DNA of 64,000 nucleotides from Eukaryota sp. TZLM1-RC (Eukaryota; Metamonada: BaSk clade), in NCBI GenBank assembly GCA_040285825.1, contig JAUPSS010000005.1:1550001-1614000 (forward strand), written 5' to 3'. The first letter of the stretch is position 1; each line of letters starts with the position of its first letter. The notes beneath the pieces are model-generated. The model saw only the letters and a program-made list of their open reading frames with translations. It had not been told where the DNA came from and did no database searches. Position numbers and translations under genes: made by a program. Positions 10,504-21,614 of this stretch are shown here, one piece after another.

Positions 10504-10985
10504 TGAAACAATACTTTTTTGTAAGTGTTGATGTTTCTACATTTAATAATGCTATTGCTCTGATCATAACAACATTCCAGGATTGGAACAGATTGCAGAC
10601 GGAAATAAAACTACCTTGATAAAACAATCCAGAAAATGTACCCACTTTGATAGGACTCATTTCAGTGTTACTGCTGTTGTTTCGTCCCCAATTTTCCAAT
10701 AATGATTAGTTGATGATGAATACATTATCATTTTTTATTTTTTTATTTTTTTTATATGTAAACCATTCATTTGTTCAAAGGATGGTCAGGGGAGGAAACA
10801 GAAATAGTTCAAAATTTTGTCATAACGCTCAAGTCGTTTTCAGTTGACTTATAAATAAATCACATTGAATTTGAATTCAATAAAATTCAAATTTTAAATC
10901 AAAAAAAGTTGATGAAACAAATAAATGATTCTTTTAATTAATTTTATTTCCGCAAAAATTCAAAAAAAACAATCATTTTGATTGA
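10504..10985. other. intergenic, no gene seen
   Basis: AT-rich spacer between the stop of the UBX gene and the convergent Sel1 gene, with poly-T and A/T tracts near 10730-10760 and 10900-10975. I see no coding frame or RNA gene. Confidence 0.5.
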
Positions 10986-12574
10986 CTACATAACACAACA
11001 TTTTGAGCTAGGCACGTGATCATGACAACTCACCTGACCTTCCCAAAACCTTATATCTTCTTCATTTCCAAAGCTCTTAACATACCATAAAGCTTTTTCT
11101 TTTGCTCGATAAAGACCCCCTTCTGCTGCCCTTTTCCAACAATCAAAAGCGTCTTTTGATTGTTCGTTCGCCCAGTAATAATTACCCAGCTCCATCCAAC
11201 CTTCACTCCTTCCACCCTCTCCAGCAGATTTGAACAACTCACACGCTTTGCCTTCATCGTCATTCTTTATTAGTAAACCCAATTGCACCATGGCTTCTGG
11301 GTTATTGTATCGCTCCACAGCCTTTTCAAAGCATTCCTTAGCTTGGCTTGTATTCCGAGAACAGCCTATCCCATTTAACAAACACTTACCCAAAGGTACC
11401 AGAGCTGGATAAAAGTCCACATCACAAGCTTGCTGAAACCAATAGAAAGCTTCATAATGATCAACTTCAGTTCCATAAGCATGGAGATAACACAGTGCAA
11501 CTTTGTACATTGCCTGAGGAAGACCTTTTTCTGCAAATGTCAAATAAAGTCTGAAAGATTCTTCTAGACGGTCAAAATCTTGTTCCAACAACTCTGCCCT
11601 CTTAAACCCAGCTAACGGATGACCCTTTTCTGCTGCTCTCTTGTAATAAGACATTGCGGTTTCCTCGTCTTCATTTACCGCTATTCCATGTAGATACCAC
11701 TGACCACAATCAAACAATGCTTCACTAAATCCATTCTCTGCTGCCTTGGTTAGGTAAGAAAGAGCTGTGGAAGGGTCTTTATCACAACCCAACCCGTGGA
11801 GAAGCATTAGTGAAAGGAGGTATTGCTCAATGAAATTATTAGGATTTTGTGCTGCATCAAATGTTGATTCAAATATATTAGAATAGTTAGAGCAATTAGA
11901 GCCAGCACGTTCAAAACACTTCTTGGCTTTTGAATGGCTGATTGGGCATCCTATTCCATAACGATAACACTCACCCAGGGCAATGAAGCATAAGGGGTCA
12001 TTGATGAGAGAGGTGGCATCATGGAGCTTTTCAAAGGCACGGAGGGTGTTGAGCTTTACTCCAAGACCATTCTTGAGGGAAAGAGCACACATGAAGATGG
12101 ACTTTGGGTGGAGAGAGCGGGAGGCATTGTTGAACTTGGTGAAGGCTTCCTCTAGTTGACCATTCATGAATTGGCATGAACCTGAAATGTAGAGGGAACA
12201 TGGGTCATTGAATTCAGCACCTTTAAGTGCCCAGAAGAGGGCCTTGGACAGGTCGTAATCACGGTTGAAATAGGATGACTTGAACAATGATGACACTGTT
12301 TCAATATCTATACTTTCGAGGTCGTCGCACAACGTCATTGATACTAAATAAAGGACACCTTTAGAGTTAGCCAAAGAAGTTCCAGAAATCGTGAGGTGGT
12401 GATCTTGGATAGTTGTGAAAAGGATATCTTGTATTTTTTGAACAAATGAAATCTGATTTACTGAGAATTTCACACAGAGTGAATATTGAATAAATATCCC
12501 TAATAATTGTGTAAACTTCTCAGCACCAAGGGTTAGTATACACTAAACACCTTGGAAATACGTTGATTGATCAT
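10986..12574 (-). CDS. Sel1-like repeat protein with C-terminal CaaX box
   Basis: Two exons: a 24-nt first exon (12574-12551, ATG plus seven codons) and 12518-10986, split by a 32-nt GT-AG intron (12519-12550) with matching frame; 518 residues. From about residue 90 it consists of Sel1-type (TPR-like) repeats, each with AxxxLGxxYxxGxG and a second helix such as AxxxYxxAAEKGHxxA. Such solenoids scaffold protein complexes, for example in ER-associated degradation or signalling. There is no obvious signal peptide, so it is probably cytosolic. The protein ends KCCVM, whose last four residues fit a CaaX prenylation box, with Met favouring farnesylation. A LINE fragment starts 28 bp upstream of the start codon. 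Confidence 0.85.
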
Positions 12575-12588
12575 TATTAATGAAATAC

Positions 12589-12777
12589 AATCTGATTGAC
12601 ATTGTGTTTTCTATTTTTAAGAGGATGTTGAAGATAGTTTCTGATGCTTTGCTTTCTCTTGGATCTCACTATGAGAAAGTTGCATCTAGTGTTTTTGTTT
12701 TGGGAGAGATGGATTTTTTAGATGTTGATTTATAGGTTTTTAATAAAATTAGAATTAATAAAAAAATCTGATTGACA
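12589..12777 (+). mobile_element. 5'-truncated LINE (family A) with 13-bp TSD
   Basis: Positions 12602-12764 match the last 160 bp of the LINE at 52525-53560, including the coding end (MDFLDVDL) and an A-rich tail. Perfect direct repeats AATCTGATTGACA flank it (12589-12601 and 12765-12777), showing a target-primed insertion with strong 5' truncation. Confidence 0.9.
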
Positions 12778-13248
12778 AGATTCAAATTGAAACAAAAACC
12801 AGCTAGCATAACAACTGCCAAACCCTTAAAGATTTGTCTTGGGAATGAGTCTAAATTCATCATCATGTGATAGACGACGTACTGTGTGTTATTGAAAACT
12901 CCCAGTTGTTGTGTGTATAATCTTTAAATTCAAAAAGCTAGATTTTCAATCTAACGTACTGCGTCAACTAAATTTAATTAATAACCATGTTTTTACAATT
13001 ACGTAGTGTTTAGAACAATTTAGTATAGTTGGTTTAGTTGTACCCCAAAGATGTACTACTTGTTAAGACGAATGCTTTTATTGTTGTTGAAAGAGTGTAA
13101 GGATATACTTTAAACCATAAATTCATAAATCTCTACTCAACACGTATATGTACTTCCGTTGGCTGTTGAAAAAACAGATATTGACCTGCAAATTTCAAAC
13201 AATGCATTTTATTTACAAATAATACTATGCAATAAATGGAATAAAACT
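12778..13248. other. intergenic, no gene seen
   Basis: AT-rich spacer between the LINE fragment and the 3' end of the 5'-nucleotidase-like gene. No coding frame, RNA gene or clear repeat was seen. Confidence 0.5.
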
Positions 13249-14956
13249 CTACAACAAACACTCTTCTAAATCCTCATCCAATAAAGTCATTTCCTTTGGC
13301 CTTCTAATGAAGAGAGAAATACCAATAGAAAGAATAGCGGAAACCATGACTGCAGCTCCTAAAATGTAAGGTAATTGATTAGCAGGGATGTAAAACTTGC
13401 CATCTTCGAGTTTCATTGGACATCTGAAATCAGGAGAATTCTTGATAAAGTGTTCAAAAGCACTTCTTGAAGAAGCAAACTTGGAGGTGTATTTTTCGTA
13501 ATCCCAATCCTTTGAAGGATCAATAACCTTTAAAACTTGTTGTAGCTTAACCGCAGTGTATTCATCAGTAACAACATCATAAGCGGGATAGCCATCTTCA
13601 TACCAGACATGGTAGTAATTTGGGAGTCTATTGGAACCATCTTCAGAAACACCATAATCACCAAAGAAGTGGAGAGAATGGAGCAAATCTTGAAGTTGTT
13701 TGAGAGAGAGCTCATAGAAAACGACATAGGGATTATCAAATGGATCAATCGCCATAACATCATCACGAGTAACTTCTCCTTCATACATATGAGTTCTAAT
13801 GGACCCAGTGTTCATAACAAAGATTTGTTGGTTGCTTGATTCAACCTCAACAGTGGGGAAAACATCATTAATGAACAACCTAAAGATAGAATTGGGATTG
13901 GAAATAGGCTCGTAACGACTGTAAGTACGTTTAGCACAACCAAAAACTTCACCAAGTTTTAAGTCGTTAAATTTCTTGTTGATAAACTTACGGATAGCAA
14001 CACCCTTTTTCGTGTCAAAGTGCTTCTCTTGAACATCAGCTTCTTTGATCAATTCTTCACGATTCGCCTTGATCCACTTATGATCTACATCTTGGAGCTC
14101 ACCAGTTTCTTCGTCAAGAGAGAAGGTAAGCTTTCCAATAGAATGGTAATAACAGCCACTTTCCATGGCGTAAGCGTTCCTGTCAAGCTGGTTCCATTGC
14201 TGCAAATGACGATGGCCCATCAAAAAGACAACACCAAGTTTGGGGTGAACGTTCCTAATGGCATTGAGGATAGTCTTGGTTTCCTTGTTAGTATGGGGGA
14301 AGTGGCACAAGACGACAATAAAGGCAACGTTCTTGTTGTTGTGAAGAATGGCCTTGAATTCAGGAGATTGGACAGTTTTCTGAACGGTTTCTACACGGGT
14401 GTTCTTGTGGGGATAGCGGTCATCATACATGAAACCAAAGGTGAGAATATGATGGCCAGAGGAAGGACCCTTGGCGATACGGTGGTTAGCGGCAAATAGC
14501 TTCTCATCTTGGTAGTAGATGTTGGCAGAGATCATGCGGCCGGAATGGAGATGGTTGTAGTTCTTCTTGATCCAGTCCATGGTGTCAGGAACACCGAGTT
14601 CGTGGTTTCCAATAGTGAGACCGTCATAAGGCAATTTTGCCGTTGTTTCAAGAATAACAGAACCAACGACATCAGTGGCATCAGAAAGGCCAGTACCCTG
14701 AGATAAAAAGAATGAGGAAAAAACATACTTGGACTTGATCACCGCTATCAAAGAGTAAGACATTTTCTTTCTTGGAAAGAGCAGTGCTATTAGTGTGCTC
14801 AATCATGGATTGTAAATCTCCAAAATCGGCGTCTTCAGTGGGATTGTGACGCTTGGGAAGGAGCCATCCATGGACATCAGTGGTATGGTAGATAGTGTAA
14901 GGAACACTACGGGCAAAAACTGCCGTGAGAAGTAGTACTAAGACAAGAAGTTTCAT
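13249..14956 (-). CDS. 5'-nucleotidase/metallophosphoesterase, secreted and membrane-anchored
   Basis: Two exons (14956-14729 and 14697-13249) joined across a 31-nt GT-AG intron at 14698-14728; 558 residues. The N-terminus is a signal peptide (MKLLVLVLLLTAVFA). The calcineurin-like domain has the metal ligands in order: TDVH, DSGDQVQGTG (split exactly by the intron), GNHELG, LCHFPH and GHRH. The second half matches the 5'-nucleotidase C-terminal domain, which binds substrate: MNTGSIRTHMYEGEVT, then PFDNPYVVF. A transmembrane helix near the end is followed by a short basic and acidic tail, so the enzyme probably faces the lumen or cell surface and hydrolyses nucleotides or related phosphoesters. 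Substrate choice within UshA/CD73-like enzymes cannot be told. Confidence 0.9.
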
Positions 14957-15184
14957 GGTGAAAGGAAAAACAGCAAACACCACAATTTTAATTATTTGAA
15001 TTCCAATTGGTTTTGTTATTCATTAAGGAAGTAATAAAATAACATCTTTTTCTAAACATACCCAGGTGAATCTCACTCCTAACTCTCTTCATGATATGAT
15101 CAGTTGCTGCCCTAACTTCTTATTTATTTTTTAATTCTGATACGGTGAAAAAGGAGTTATCGTAGAAGTTCAGGTATTGTATTT

Positions 15185-16240
15185 GTGAAAATACAATTTA
15201 TAAAAAATGGAGTCGATGCTTTCCCCCAATCATTCAATGGCAATTTTCCAGAAAAGAATTTTTTAAATTTAAAATACATTCTCCGAACATTACAGAAACG
15301 ATTAACTGGAATGTATGAAAAGGATCTTTATAATAATTTATGCAGCTCGGCTGTTTTAAATCAAGATCTTCACTCATTGTTATTGGAAAAGGGTGCTTGT
15401 GAAAATAAGTCATCAGATTCTTCACTTTTTGTAACCATTGCACCACGAAGTTTTGGATTGTGTACCACTAATGAAGCATTTGTAACAAAAATGAGATTAT
15501 ATTAGAATATCCCCATTAATCCATTGTTATAAAAAGAATAATGAATTTGTTCGAATTCACCTCAACTCACTTTGCGCCATGCTCTGAATTGTTCTAAATT
15601 GATAACTTATTGTTCTTCATTACATGATGCTGTTAGAGACACTGTTGTCAATATGGCACAAACTGCAAGAATATCGTGTGTCAAAGAGCCTCTGCTGAAG
15701 GAAACATCTTCTCTAAATTATTTTGGTTATGATAATAGAGGTGATGTATACTGTGATAGGTTTGATAATTCTGAAGCTATTGTTGACTTTGTCTCATGTA
15801 ATGTCGCAAATGATACTTTGGTTCACAGGAGAAAAATAATTCCTGTGAGTGCTCTTGATTTTAAAGCAAAACAAAAACATAGAAAATATGATAAAGATAT
15901 TGAAGAAGCTCATGTTGGTGGAAATACACAGCTAGTATTTATTGCTTTCCCTTTTTCGATAAACGGAAGATTATCAGTTGAAGCAGAAACTTTTTTGAAT
16001 GACTTCCAAAAAATGGTTCAAGAAGAAACAATGAATAGATTTGATATTTTTTGTGGCGTTCTCGGATTCAATTTGCCATTATTAATAGATTTTTCCGGTT
16101 TTTCCATTGAATAAGGGAAGCTTTAGCTAGATAGCAAGCAGATCAAGATTTTGTAGAGGAAATCTTGGTTCAATAATATTTGTCCCATTAGTTATGATTT
16201 AATTTAATATAGTGTGAAAGTTCAATAAATATCTTAAAAT
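15185..16240 (+). pseudogene. LINE (family B) C-terminal region, frameshifted
   Basis: Two broken frames (15185-15505, 15572-16114) give the end of a non-LTR retrotransposon protein: a Cys/His segment, ITYCSSLHDAVRD, and the endonuclease-like RGDVYCDRF followed by a variant of the VDFV motif. The frame closes with FSIE and a 3' UTR that recurs at 48105-48240. The reverse transcriptase part is absent. Confidence 0.7.
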
Positions 16241-16261
16241 AATGAGAATAATTTTTTTAAT

Positions 16262-16480
16262 TTATAGTTTGAAAATGCTTTCAATTCAGTACATCCATGT
16301 GCAGTTTATGATGTTATTCACAAAAACAAAAATTATCCAACTATTTCTATTTTTCTTATGCCAAAGCCAGTGAACTAATTTATGAATTTTACACACTATT
16401 TTCATCTACTGGAGTTAAGCAAGGTGATTTTCTTGGGACATTACTGTTCTGTTTAGCAATTCACAAGTCTTTTATTCATT
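16262..16480 (+). pseudogene. LINE reverse transcriptase fragment
   Basis: Short decayed stretch with ENAFNSV (RT motif with catalytic-site context) and STGVKQGDFLG, the GxxQGxPLS block of non-LTR reverse transcriptases. It is out of frame internally and ends against the Fanzor-like relic. Confidence 0.65.
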
Positions 16481-16484
16481 TCAG

Positions 16485-18817
16485 TAAACGTTAGCGCTGC
16501 AACACCCTGTTTCAGCGTTTTTGGCCCCGACCGCTGAATGAAACCACCTGAGCCAACAATGGTAGATTTTGGTGTCTCTCCACTCTTCTTGGCAATCAAG
16601 CCATCCAACTGCGAGAAGTCTTTTGTTAGTTTCTCGCTGACCGCTCTGTTATCTGGAAACGCAAGTTTTCAAGAGCTGTGCTCAGTTTCTAAGTTGCCCC
16701 TGGCCCAAGAAGTATACCGACTGTGTAGTTCAAGGGATTCAGCCAGATGAATTAATTTTGCAATGGTATGAAGAAATACACCAGCATATCTTGGTCCATT
16801 GGCTCAATATGACAGCCAACACCTATATTGGCGGTGGTGAAAATTTGTTCCAAAATTCAATAAGAAAACAACGATTTGCCAGCAATTTGGAGTCTGTTGC
16901 AACAATTTTTCAATCTGGCTTGAATATTTTACCTTTTTTGGAAGATAGCTGCCCTGATGTGATGAAAAGGCACTCTCTCTCCACTGTCCAGTTGGTTTCC
17001 ATGGTTGTGCAGCTTGACTGAAGAATAAGAAGCCTATTTCAAAAAGCTAAATATAACAATAAGCTTCTGAACAACCCTTATTGGTTTTTTAATAAATTCA
17101 AATTTTTGAACTACACCATTTTTCAATTGGTGATTCCTTGCGGTTTATGTTCACCCAGAAGGAAAAAAAACTTATGATAGGCCAAGTAAAGCGGAATTTG
17201 AGCCCAAGCGAATCTCTGGAAACTATGACTTTCATAACTCTGAAAGGATACGAAAATCCAATGTCCATAGAGCAGCAAATCCACAGAAAAGACCGCGGTT
17301 ATCATTGGATCAACAGACCAATTACAAAAATCCTTATGAAAATTTGTTTTTTGTAGCCATTGATCCCAACTACAGTTATCTTTATGGTTGGACTGCTGGT
17401 TCTTTCCGAAAACAATTCTCTGGAGAGAAAAAGATAGCAACTGTGATTTCAATTCGACTGGAATTAATCCATTACTTATCTTTTCACACACCTAAAAAAT
17501 TTATGTTTTCTTTCACCAATATAGCCAACACATCCTCCATCATGGTAGTTTAACAGTGACTGGCAGCTTCAAGTCAAAGACAAGTCAACTGGCAGTTAGT
17601 TTCGTCCAGGAGTAACCTCCACGACAACTGGATGGACCTCAGATCTATGGACCCTTAGTGACTTTCTGTTTGTTGGTTTTGTTACATGTTATGGTGACAA
17701 ACAAAGCTCAACACTACAAAAGTTTATTGATATAGGCATTCTCTCCCTAAAGAAGTAAGGTTGATGTAAGACGTAAAAGGTCTCTGTTCATAAAGCTGTT
17801 GTAATGGCATCATATCATTTCTGTTACAAAAGAAGGAAAGTTAATTTTATTGTGTACAAGATGAACTGACATAAAATTATAGAAGGGTTTAGTCCACCTT
17901 CTTTGTCAATAGAAGCTATGTATCACTTATGAAAGAGCGTTTTGTGCGGTGAGTGAAAACTGAGTGAGTAAAAAAAGATTGTCCTTACAACCCACTCAAA
18001 AAGCGATCCTCAGAATGTAAAATAATATAGTGTAAACATTGTTCTCTAAATTTATTGCTTGCAAACCAATTTATAATGTATAATAAGCAATCCTGACACA
18101 AATGCGGCACAAACGACTATGAGCTAATCATTAACACAATTTTAAAAGTTGTTTACGAAGAGAATACAGAATTAGAACAAAATTAAATTAAATTAAATTA
18201 GAATTAGAATTAGAAAGAGCACCCCATAGAATTACTTGTTGAGCTTCATAGTTGCCCAATTCATCCTTTTCCAAGATCTTTGAAATTCGTTTTCTTATAC
18301 TCTTGTTTGTTGTACTTCCCAATGCTTCTACTACTTCTGCAATTGCTGGACGTCTTTGTTCATTCTTACTCAATTCTGTGACTAAGTCTGCTCTGATTTC
18401 AATGCTTCTTCTAATTTCTCATTAACGTTTACCTTTCTTTTTTGCACTTTTTCCATGAATCTTCCTTGGATCTAAATCTAACTTCCAATTGTTTTAATTG
18501 TTGTAGGACGATTTTGAAAAACTAATGGTAAAATTAACTATATCCTTATCTAAAATCGACCACCTTCAGTGAGCTCAAGATACCATTTTACTCTGAGGCA
18601 GTCATCCAAAACGTTCTGGAATCGAGATAATAATTGTGCTCTAAATATTCTGATGTTGGCCGAAGACATTCTGTCTGGAAGAGAGAGATCAGAAGTGTTC
18701 AACAGGCAACAGTCTCAAACCATTGATATTGAACCCACTGATGCAAGCCTGAAAGATGTTGGAAAGGGTTCTGAAGGTGATGACATACCAATGAATCCGA
18801 TTCACAACCCGACCTGA
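16485..18817 (+). pseudogene. second type of Fanzor/TnpB-like element, decayed
   Basis: This stretch has base composition unlike the AT-rich surroundings and holds broken plus-strand frames. At 17305-17553 a RuvC-I-like block reads FFVAIDPNYSYLYGW. At 18569-18817 the frame has KTFWNRDNNCALNIL, then ERSEVFNR and an acidic tail, the typical RuvC-III end of Fanzor proteins (WNRDxNAAxNI then RPxxF). Between them, about 17560-18420 is largely noncoding; a minus-strand frame of about 60 codons at 18188-18420 is unexplained. Frames at 16538-17021 may be the N-terminal part. The sequence differs clearly from the copies at 7914 and 26516, so it is a separate family. The RuvC-III match is convincing; the outer limits are approximate. 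Confidence 0.6.
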
Positions 18818-18931
18818 ATACGTTGAACGTATGTTGAGAAACAATGTATAGTTTTGAAGTATCTTAAACGATCAAAATATATGATATTGCAAAATACAAA
18901 ATTGCAATCATTGTGTTTTGTTTTCGACATA

Positions 18932-19381
18932 ATGGCTCAAGCAGCTTATCAACCTGTTCCTGCTGGTTTGGATGGTCAATTCCAGTCTGTTGACTTGGAT
19001 TCAGTTCCCCAAGAGGAGGAGACACTGTGGCAGGGAAGTCCTAGTGCAAGCCCTCTCAAGGTTCGATCTTCTTCTGTTGACCTCAGGTAGGGAAATCTTT
19101 TTTGACGTTTCTTATCTTAGAAATTCTGGCGTGATCGCTACACCTTAACAAGAAGGAAGCTCATTGTCATTAATAAAATCGGAGTCATTAGAGAACAGAC
19201 GCATGTGATCAGATTGTCACAGATCACCAATGTCCATATCGATACTGGATGTTGTAGACCTGTAGGTGATGTAATGGTATACCTTTCGTCTGGCAGACAT
19301 ATAGTTCTACACTGTTTACCTGACGCTAGTCATGTTTTTGAGTTGTTAGAAGCAGCCATTGACAATTCTTGTGAGAATTAA
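18932..19381 (+). CDS. small protein with a PH-like (bPH) domain
   Basis: Exon 1 (18932-19086) starts MAQAAYQPVPAG and ends with EETLWQGSPS and SVDLR; exon 2 (19121-19381) gives KFWRDRYTLTRRKL, a beta-rich middle (VIRLSQITNVHIDT, VMVYLSSGRHIVL) and a final helix, DASHVFELLEAAID. This matches the YdbS/bPH2-type PH-like fold that starts with a W-x-G-x-P strand. The obvious 34-nt GT-AG intron (19087-19120) joins the exons one base out of frame. Removing 45 nt from a donor at 19076 restores the frame but uses a weaker donor and an unusual length. Either that longer intron is real or there is a one-base error or mutation. Binding partner is unknown; lipid binding is possible but not shown. Confidence 0.6.
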
Positions 19382-19640
19382 GCCTATGATGTATAGTAAA
19401 CCTCATGTAGTAAACTTTCCATATTACAAGTATTTGTTCCTTCTGTTTAATTGTAGTTTCTGAGTTGCATCGTAAGGAACGATGACTTGGAATAGAGATT
19501 GATTGTAGTTTTCGTTACAGCCCATCTGTGTGTAAAACACTTCATATTTTAGTGAAAAAGCTGACTACAACAGTGACCCAGACATTTCAAGAAACAAAGT
19601 ATCATTAAATGATTTTACCTCGACTCAATCAAATAACTTG

Positions 19641-20579
19641 ATGCAGATGGACGATTCGTCCCTGTTGTTACACTCCGATTCATCTCATTGCCTGGATAAA
19701 GCGCCTGATAGTGATACGTCCAAAGAGTCGTTACAGCATGTACTGCCTCAGTGGTTGTGGTTCCCACTCTCTCCTCTGATTTACATGTGCTTATCCAGAT
19801 TTCGTCGCAGAAAAAACCTCTTTCTGAAGTCATTGGTTCAGTCGTTAAATCCCTATCGTTCATGGCAAAGTTACCGGAAACGTGTTTTGTTGATGACTGC
19901 ACTTCCGTGGTTATTGTTTGCGCTTTTTTTGGTTGCTTTGCTCGTTGTTGCGGGTGTTCTAGGCTCTGATATTACTGATCCTTTCGGAGTTGTGGTTATC
20001 ACAACATTCGGCTGCTGGGTTCTACATTCCGTCTGCTTTTTGGTTTTGCTTATCATGTTATTACCATGTAAACTAAACTTTTTTCTGGGCAAGGCAATTG
20101 GACATGAATATAAGGAAATGCGTGATGCATTGAAAACTAAGGGAGCTTTAATCACTGTACCATCAAACAACTATTATTGGATTCCGTTTGGTCAACTTTT
20201 CTTTGCAGTTACAAATCGAACTGAGGCCCAGAAGTTCCGTAACCATCTCGCTACGTTCAGTGATCGTCAACTACGTTGCTTTAATTGGAACACAGCCCTC
20301 TCAATTTTGACATTTGACGCTATTATCACTTACTACCTGGTCATGGAGGTCTTTTACACAACTACTTTGGACTTTTGTTCTCCGTCTGCTCCAGTGTGTG
20401 GCTTTTATGTCTTTTATGTCTTTATTCTAAGCAACCTGCTGCTCCTCCCGATTGCAATAGTTGAAACCAAGCTAATGGGGTCTCTTCAATTAGGTAAGGA
20501 CGAGGTTCATGACAATAGAGTTGTGCGAAAGGCTCTGTCAAAGTATTTTGGAGAAGATGAACCTGAATCTCTGGTGTAA
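19641..20579 (+). CDS. multi-pass membrane protein of unknown function
   Basis: A 312-residue intronless frame starts at the ATG at 19641 (MQMDDSSLLLHSDSS). The first 40 residues are polar and Ser/Asp-rich, followed by a hydrophobic patch (LPQWLWFPLSPLIYMCL) and a basic loop RFRRRK. Four strong hydrophobic segments follow, near residues 85-110, 118-146, 215-235 and 252-275. The loop between the second and third holds a charged stretch, and the C-terminus is acidic (FGEDEPESLV). I do not recognise the family. It lies 260 bp behind the PH-like gene on the same strand with no sign of a shared role. Confidence 0.7.
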   Translation: MQMDDSSLLLHSDSSHCLDKAPDSDTSKESLQHVLPQWLWFPLSPLIYMCLSRFRRRKNLFLKSLVQSLNPYRSWQSYRKRVLLMTALPWLLFALFLVALLVVAGVLGSDITDPFGVVVITTFGCWVLHSVCFLVLLIMLLPCKLNFFLGKAIGHEYKEMRDALKTKGALITVPSNNYYWIPFGQLFFAVTNRTEAQKFRNHLATFSDRQLRCFNWNTALSILTFDAIITYYLVMEVFYTTTLDFCSPSAPVCGFYVFYVFILSNLLLLPIAIVETKLMGSLQLGKDEVHDNRVVRKALSKYFGEDEPESLV

Positions 20580-20745
20580 ATTATGTAAATTTAAATATTT
20601 GGTTTTTTAATCGTACACAATAATACCAATAGTACATGAACAAGTTCACATGCGTACTGTCCAAAAGTTGATTGTTTACATCACATTATGGGAGTTCAAC
20701 CGTGACTTAATTCACTCATGCTTGAACTAATGTCATCTTTCCTAT

Positions 20746-20922
20746 TGTTGCCAGAAAGTACATCTGCTAGCTGAAATTTATTAGTGTAAAAGGGTTAGGA
20801 TAAAGATAATTTTATTTAAACCTATAGTTATTATTAATATTTAATTAATTTATTTTATTTTATTTATTTATATTTATTTTTATATTTATTTTTATATTTA
20901 TATTTGAGGCATTCACTAGTGA
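20746..20922 (+). repeat. short dispersed repeat, copy 1 (TGTTG...CACTAGTGA)
   Basis: Begins TGTTGCC, contains TTAGGATAAAG followed by an A/T-rich part, and ends CACTAGTGA. The same start, middle and end occur at 26612-26729. It could be a solo LTR or a MITE. The surrounding 20580-21130 holds only A/T-rich simple sequence. Confidence 0.45.
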
Positions 20923-21132
20923 GGTACCTACACCAATGTAAAGTGTGTTTTTGTACCTTATCTACACCAAATTTGTTTTTCTCCCAACACCAAATGAATA
21001 TTCTACTATATGATGTTATAGCATTTTGATCTATAATTTTTTTAATTTTTTTAATTTTTAATTTTTTAATTTTTTTAATTTTTTTTAATTTTGACAATAG
21101 TGAAACCAAGGTTGAATCATCAACATTGAAAA

Positions 21133-21600
21133 ATGATCCTGTTAAGAAAGTTTGTTGGACATTGTCCTGAAATTGCTGATGATCTTGTTCTTTTTTTCAA
21201 CAATCTTCTTACGTTAAAAATTAAAGTCCCTTTTGAGATGACCAGTGCTCGCTTAATTGCCCTCAAAAAAAAGTCAATCCAAAATCCGTCCAATTGCAAT
21301 TGGAGAATCGTTTTCAAGAATTCTTGCGTCTCTTGTTTTCAATAGAATTGGGAAAAAAGCCAAGGAATTTTTCAGTCCATTTCAATTTGGAATCAAGACA
21401 ATTGATGGTGCTTCTTCTGCTGCTCTTTCGTCGGATGTGTTTTTTAATTCTGGTGATTCTAATTACATCTTCAATTTAGATTTTAAGAATGCTTTCAATT
21501 CTGTATCTCGTTCTTCCATTTTACCTTCGCTGCAAAAGCATTTTCCTGAAGTTGAGCCTTTTTCAAAGAATATCATTATATTTTCTACGAAGAATCAAAT
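21133..21600 (+). pseudogene. LINE (family C) reverse transcriptase N-terminal part
   Basis: Broken frames encode the start of a non-LTR RT: SARLIALKKK, KIRPIAIGESFSRILASL, SPFQFGIK, and LDFKNAFNSVSR with the first catalytic Asp. There is a frameshift near 21270. It abuts the 3' end of the next LINE copy in the opposite orientation. Confidence 0.8.
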
Positions 21601-21614
21601 AAAAACAAAACAAA

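Noticed and set aside
14020-14499. 159-codon plus-strand frame opposite the 5'-nucleotidase gene
   Set aside because: Antisense to conserved metallophosphatase motifs; no domain of its own.
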